Origin: Anaeramoeba ignava
Taxonomy: Eukaryota > Metamonada > Anaeramoebidae
Assembly: GCA_028826165.1 (NCBI GenBank)
Contig: JAPDFW010000084.1
Location: 276,001 to 340,000 of the forward strand
Reading direction: 5' to 3'
DNA length: 64,000 nt
Of this stretch, positions 59,190 through 64,000 are shown piece by piece. Position 1 is the stretch's first letter. Every line of letters begins with the position of its first letter. A program made the position numbers and the translations under genes. Below the pieces are notes generated by a model. The model made no database searches, was not told the DNA's origin, and saw only the letters and a program-made list of their open reading frames with translations.

Positions 59190-62100
59190 TCAAAAATAAA
59201 AGAAAAAATTTGAATTTGGATTTAATTGATAAAAATCTTTTAAATCAGCAAATTCTTCAATGTTTTGTTTTGTGGTTTTTGTTTCATCAAATTCATCATG
59301 ATAAAGAAAATGGATTAATTGTTGGATTGTTTCAAATGATTTTCCTGAATAATCATGAACTTGATTAGATGAATCATTAACACTTAAAAACATTCCTTTA
59401 AATAAATCACTTCTTATTATTAATATTAACTTATGAACTTTGATTTCTTTTTCATCTTCGCAAATTATTGTGAAATCTTTAGATTCATTTTCTTTATATA
59501 ATTTCTGAAAATCTTTCAATATTCCTTTTCTTCCTCTTTTTGATTCAATCCAATTTGAATCTAATCCAATTTCTTTGAGAAAATTTTTCAATAGATGATA
59601 TTTTTTGTTGGCATCTTCTTGTAATTCTGAGCGTACTGCCAAAAAAGAGTTTTTTCGATGTTCCAAATCCAAGTTCATTAATTTTTCTCTTTCCAATTCT
59701 TTATCAGGATATTGATTTGTTTTTGTGTTAAAAAATAAAAAGCTTTTTTCATCAATTTTTGAAAAATGAGGAAATCCTGTGTAAATGAATTCAAAAACAA
59801 CTTGGACAATTTCTTTTGGAGATTGATAACATTTCTCAATGAATTTTTGTAAGAGAGTTGAATCACCATTTAGTCTTGTAAGAAGGATTAATTTGTGAAC
59901 ATTAAATTTACTCCCATCATTGCATTCAATTTGGAAATCTGCGAAATCATTTGACTTGAAGAGGTTATACAGATCTTGATTTATGGAATGGGTTTTTAGA
60001 AATAAATCAAATAGAGATAGATCCAATTCAAAGAGATTTTCTTCGAAAATTTTTGCATCATTCAAAATAAACAAATTAATTGCCTTTGTATTTTGCTTCC
60101 TATTTAACAACCAAAGCAAAGAGTTGTTTCTGGAAGTTTTTTGATTGATATCTGCGTTATTTTCAACAAGAATTTTTATCACATCATTCAAGTTATTCTC
60201 AATAGCAATTTCTAATAATGTTTTCTTTTCGGAATTTCTAACATTCAAATCTGCTTTGCTTTTAATTAGGGATTTCATAATTTCTGGTGTTCTTTCATTG
60301 TAGTCTTTCAAGGCACAAAATAATGGGGTTTCATTGTTATCTCTTTTGCAATTTAGATCAGCTCCTTTTTGGGTTAACAATTCAATAGTTTCCACTGAAT
60401 GTTTAAAAAGGCAAGCATAGTGCAATGGAGTTACATTTTCAGTATTTTTTGCATTCACATCTGCTCCTTTTTCGATTAATAACTTGATTATTTGAGACAA
60501 ATTTTCATTTTGTTGGTATTGACAAATTGCAAAATGTAAAGGAACTTCAAGGAAAATTGTTTTGGAATTAATATCAATTCCATTTTCAATCAAATATTTG
60601 ATAATTTGGAGTGAATTTTCATTTTGTTGGTATTGACAAGCTAAATGTAAAGCATTTTGTCTTGATTCTGTTTGAGCATTAATATCAATTCCATTTTCAA
60701 TCAAATATTTGATAACTTGAATACAATTTTCATTTTGTTGGTATTGACAAGCTAAATGTAAAGCATTTTGTTGTGATTTTGTTTGAGCATTAATATCAAT
60801 TCCTTTTTCAACCAAATATTTGATAATTTGAATACAATTTTCGTTTTGTTGGTATTGGCAAGCTAAATGTAAAGCTGTTTCTTTTTGGTTTGTTTTCCAA
60901 TTAATATCAATTCCTTTTTCAATTAAATACTTGATAATTTGGAGACAATTTTCATTTTGTTGGTATTGACAAGCTAAATGTAAAGCTGTTTCGCTTTGTT
61001 TTGTTTTCCAATTAATCTTGATTCCTTTTTCAATTAAATACTTGATAATTTGGAGTGAATTTTCATTTTGTTGGTATTGGCAAGTTAAATGAAGAGGAGT
61101 TTGATTTTGATATGTTTTAGAATTAATATCAATTCCAATTTCAATCAGATATTTGATAATCTCAAATAATTTCTCATTTCTTTGATATTGACAAACTAAA
61201 TGTAAAGCAGTTTCATCATGAATATTTTTTGAATTAATATCAATTCCGTTTTCAACCAAATATTTGATAATTTGAAGTAAATTTTCATTTTGTTGGTATT
61301 GGCAGACAAAATGCAAAATTGATTCGTTTCTATTTTTTGTTTTAGAATTAATATCAATTCCTTTTTCAATGAAATATTTGATAATTTGGAGTATATTTTC
61401 ATTTTGTTGGTATTGACAAGCTAAATGAAGAGGAGTTTCATCTTGGTCTGTTTGAGAATTAATATCGGTTCCATTTTCAACCAAATATTTGATAATTTGA
61501 ATTAAATTTTCATTTTGTTGGTATTTCAAAGAAAAAAACAAGGCAGTTTGATTTACATTTGTTTGAACATTAAGGATCAATTCCTTTTTCAACTAAATAC
61601 TTTATAATTTGGAGACAATTTTCACTTTGTTGGTATTGACAAGCTAAATGTAAAGCGTTTTGTCTTGATTCTGTTTGAGCATTAATATCAATTCCTTTTT
61701 CAACCAAATATTTGATAATTTTAAATGAATTTTCATTTTGCTGATGTTGACAAACTAAATGAAGAGGAGTTTGTTGTGATTTTGTTTTGTAACTAATATC
61801 GGTTCCACTTTCAATTAATAATTTGATAATATCAAATAATTTCTCATTTTGTCTTTGACATAATAAAATTAGGGCAGTTTCTCCTAAATATCTTATTTTA
61901 GTATTAACATCAGCACCTTTTCCAATAAGATATTTGATCATCTCAAATAATTGCGGGATTTCATATTGGCAAATGATCAAGAAAGGGGTTTGGTTTTGGT
62001 AGTCTGGCATGCAATTAAGATCAGCTCCATTTTCAACCAATAATTTGATAATATCAAATAAATTCTCAATTTTATTGGAAGCTTTACAAAGAAAATGCAA

Positions 62101-62694
62101 AGGTAGTTCTTGATGATAGGCAGTTTTTGCATTAATATCAGCACCTTTATCGATTAAGTATTTGAGAATTTCAATTGATTTTTCAACGTGAACTTTTTTT
62201 TGGGTTTGGTTCTTATTATGATTTATATTTTGACTTTGAATCTGACTTTGACATAGAAAAAACAAAGATGTTTCTCCAAAAGTTCCTTTGGCATCGACAT
62301 CATTTCCATTCTCAATCAAAAATTTTATCAGCTCAAATAAATTTTCATTCCTACTGAAGGTTTGACAAAGAAAATGAAGAGGTGTTTCTTGGGAATATTT
62401 TGTTTTGGCATTGACATCTGCACCATTTTCCGTTAAATATTGGATCATCTCAAATAGAAATTGATTTGAAGAGAAATCGAAATTGAAATTTAAATCAAAA
62501 TCAGAATCAAAATTGTAAGTAAGAACTTTTGAGTTTTCTAGTAAAAATTTCGCAATTTCAGATGGAGATTCATTTCTACAAATTGAATGTAAAATGGTTT
62601 TATTGTTTGAATCTTTTAAATTTATTTGATTTTTCTCTTTACAAAAAAAATCAATTAAATTAAAAAAATTTTGAAAAGAATCTTTTTGGTTCAT
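59190..62694 (-). CDS. Ankyrin-repeat / double BTB protein (one-base frame interruption)
   Basis: About 1,167 residues, no intron. About 25 ankyrin repeats cover residues 25-830. The middle ones are nearly identical 37-residue units (ACQYQQNENxLQIIKYLxEK and GIDINxxT, four residues longer than the standard 33). Flanking units are more divergent, with GADVNAKT and TPLHFLC hallmarks. Two BTB domains follow: DFADFQIECNDGSKFNVHKL and DFTIICEDEKEIKVHKLILI, the second ending in RSDLFKGMFLSV and FYQLN. This tail module is the same as in the RCC1-BTB genes. The frame breaks near 61572-61575, inside the identical repeats, where CCTT stands for an expected ATT. Such proteins are probably ubiquitin-ligase adaptors; substrate unknown. 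Confidence 0.88.
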
Positions 62695-62696
62695 TT

Positions 62697-62725
62697 TTAA
62701 TAAATGAAAAAATGAAAAAATGAAA
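62697..62725 (-). promoter_or_regulatory. TTTTTTCA tract before the ankyrin-BTB start
   Basis: Two GAAAAAAT units and a third GAAAT unit on the plus strand (TTTTTTCATTTTTTCA on the coding strand) lie directly before the ATG. Confidence 0.35.
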
Positions 62726-62882
62726 TTGAGAAATTTTTTGTTGTTTAAATTTCTTTATTTTCTGATTAAAGAATTTGCTAATCCAAAAAAAAAAAAAATA
62801 AAAGTTCACGAGTACATTAAAAAATGGTAAAAAAAAAAAGTGGAAAAAAAAAAGAAGAAGAAGAAGAAGAAAAAAGAAAATT

Positions 62883-64000
62883 TTAATTGAAATCATCACT
62901 TTCCCAATCATCATCTTGATTATCTTGTTGTTCTGCAAATTTTTGTTGTAATTGAGAAATGGAAGCTTTTAAAACTTTGATTTCTTGTTGAGAAGAATTT
63001 GCGATTTTTTGGAATCTCAATTTATCTTTTGTTGCCTTTTCTAATTTAGAAGAAATTTCGCTGTTTTCAGCAATTAATCTTCTATTTTCATCAAGAAGAG
63101 TGTTTTGGATCAGCATTAAATCTGAATGTGAGTCTGAATTTGGTTTTGCAATTTTGAGCTGTTCATTTTCTTTTGCAAGATCAGTGTTTTCTTGAATAAG
63201 TTTTTCAATTTCTGTTGTGAGCATATTGTTTGCTTCTACAAGTTGGTTATTCATAGATAATTGCTGAGATAAAGCAACGTTTTCTTGCTTCATTTTATTA
63301 TTTTCAACCCTCAATTTGGCAAGTTCTTCTGTTAATATCTGGTTTGATTGCGACAGGTTTTGATTTTCCACTTTGAGTGTTTGTTCTTGTTCGTATAATT
63401 TCTGTAGAAAACTTTCAATATCTTTTTCTTTTTTGGAAACGTTTTGTTTGAGCTTATCGTGCGTAGACATCATTTCGTCATACGCACTTGTTTTTTCTTG
63501 AAGGGTTTGTTTTATCTTTTTATTTTCATTCAAAAGTTTGTCGATTTCTTGCGTTAATTTCAAGTTGATTGTGATGAGCGTTGAGTTTGCGCCATTATTT
63601 TCGGCGTTATGATCAGGATTTGTTTCCAGATCAGGCTCCAAAGTATGTTGTTCGGAATTTCGTGTTGGCGAAGGTGCCTTTTTTTCGGGTTTAGAAAGAT
63701 TATATTTAGGTTTTCTATTTGGATTGGGGGATTCTTTTGATTCACCGTCTTTAGGCTTTTTTATTCTTAACGGTGTTCTTTTAATAGGTGATTTAGACTT
63801 ATCAGGACTTGTTGGTCGGTTCAACTTTTTTTCAATTTCGGATCGATCCTGCGAAATTCGCGGATCAAAACTTTTGGCTTGTGCGCCAAGAACACCTTTG
63901 GAAGGAAGTTTCAAACTCAGTCTTCTTGTGTTCATTTGACGGCGTTTTTGATGATCCACTTTTCGCAATCCAACGTCTTCAGGGCTATTTCCTTTGGATT
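62883..64000 (-). CDS. Coiled-coil protein with basic N-terminus, 5' end outside the window
   Basis: The frame is open to the right edge, so the start may lie beyond 64000; the first ATG inside is near 63935. About 120 residues are basic and proline/serine-rich (SPIKRTPLRIKK, NRKPKYNLSKPEKKAPSPT), resembling a disordered microtubule- or nucleic-acid-binding region with SP/TP sites. The following 220 residues are heptad coiled coil (for example LTQEIDKLLNENKKIKQTL) and the end is acidic, DDDWESDDF. I do not recognise the family. A cytoskeletal linker of the EB/CLIP or centrosomal type would fit the layout, but nothing diagnostic is visible. Confidence 0.6.
   Translation of the reverse strand, partial: SKGNSPEDVGLRKVDHQKRRQMNTRRLSLKLPSKGVLGAQAKSFDPRISQDRSEIEKKLNRPTSPDKSKSPIKRTPLRIKKPKDGESKESPNPNRKPKYNLSKPEKKAPSPTRNSEQHTLEPDLETNPDHNAENNGANSTLITINLKLTQEIDKLLNENKKIKQTLQEKTSAYDEMMSTHDKLKQNVSKKEKDIESFLQKLYEQEQTLKVENQNLSQSNQILTEELAKLRVENNKMKQENVALSQQLSMNNQLVEANNMLTTEIEKLIQENTDLAKENEQLKIAKPNSDSHSDLMLIQNTLLDENRRLIAENSEISSKLEKATKDKLRFQKIANSSQQEIKVLKASISQLQQKFAEQQDNQDDDWESDDFN

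Noticed and set aside
59678-59869. Short minus-strand frame inside the ankyrin-BTB gene
   Set aside because: Shadow of the BTB coding frame.
11000-61580. Euplotes-like programmed +1 frameshifting at AAA-TAA/TAG
   Set aside because: Break sites share no motif, go in both directions, and most are not at a stop codon.
1-64000. Reassigned stop codons
   Set aside because: TAA, TAG and TGA all end well-defined proteins here, and none is found inside conserved domains apart from the frame breaks.

Overview
The window is nuclear DNA of an anaerobic, amoeboid-type protist. It is very AT-rich. Introns and intergenic DNA are made almost wholly of short A/T tandem repeats, while exons read as ordinary eukaryotic proteins. 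Genes carry GT-AG introns (about 60 nt to 1.7 kb) and use TAA, TGA and TAG as stops, so the code is standard. A hydrogenosome-type [FeFe]-hydrogenase with a presequence, a mitochondrial-type enoyl-thioester reductase, and BTB proteins fused to RCC1 or ankyrin repeats all fit a free-living anaerobe with a hydrogenosome. Anaeramoebae (Metamonada) would fit, but that assignment is inference from gene content and composition.

Layout. 1-1596 (+): 3' part of NAP1/Hem of the SCAR/WAVE complex. 1668-1810 (-): an odd interrupted tRNA-Ser. 2959-7394 (-): a Mediator-9-like gene and a Bro1/ALIX gene. 7580-18232 (+): MECR/ETR1 reductase, an SH3-PX-BAR sorting nexin, a WRAP53/TCAB1 WD40 protein and a DHYC palmitoyltransferase. 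18391-19083 (-): a possible coilin. 19198-24204 (+): imidazolonepropionase and a PIG-Y-like membrane protein. 25138-46017 (-): a TBC RabGAP, a giant BEACH protein, [FeFe]-hydrogenase and the Vps34 PI3-kinase. 46166-58914 (+): an F-BAR/2xSH3 protein, a WDR7/rabconnectin-3-beta gene and two tandem RCC1-BTB genes. 59190-64000 (-): an ankyrin-double-BTB gene and a coiled-coil gene that runs off the edge.

Themes. Many genes serve membrane traffic and the actin cortex (NAP1, ALIX, SNX9-like, TBC, BEACH, Vps34, F-BAR, WDR7). Two are probable hydrogenosomal proteins (hydrogenase, MECR). Two may be Cajal-body proteins (WRAP53 and the coilin candidate).

Caveats. Eight otherwise well-conserved genes are interrupted by single-base frame shifts, eleven sites in all. 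Most look like indel errors in the consensus sequence; the second RCC1-BTB copy, with three, may be a pseudogene. Exon joins were deduced by eye from splice signals, phase and remembered family sequences, without alignment software.
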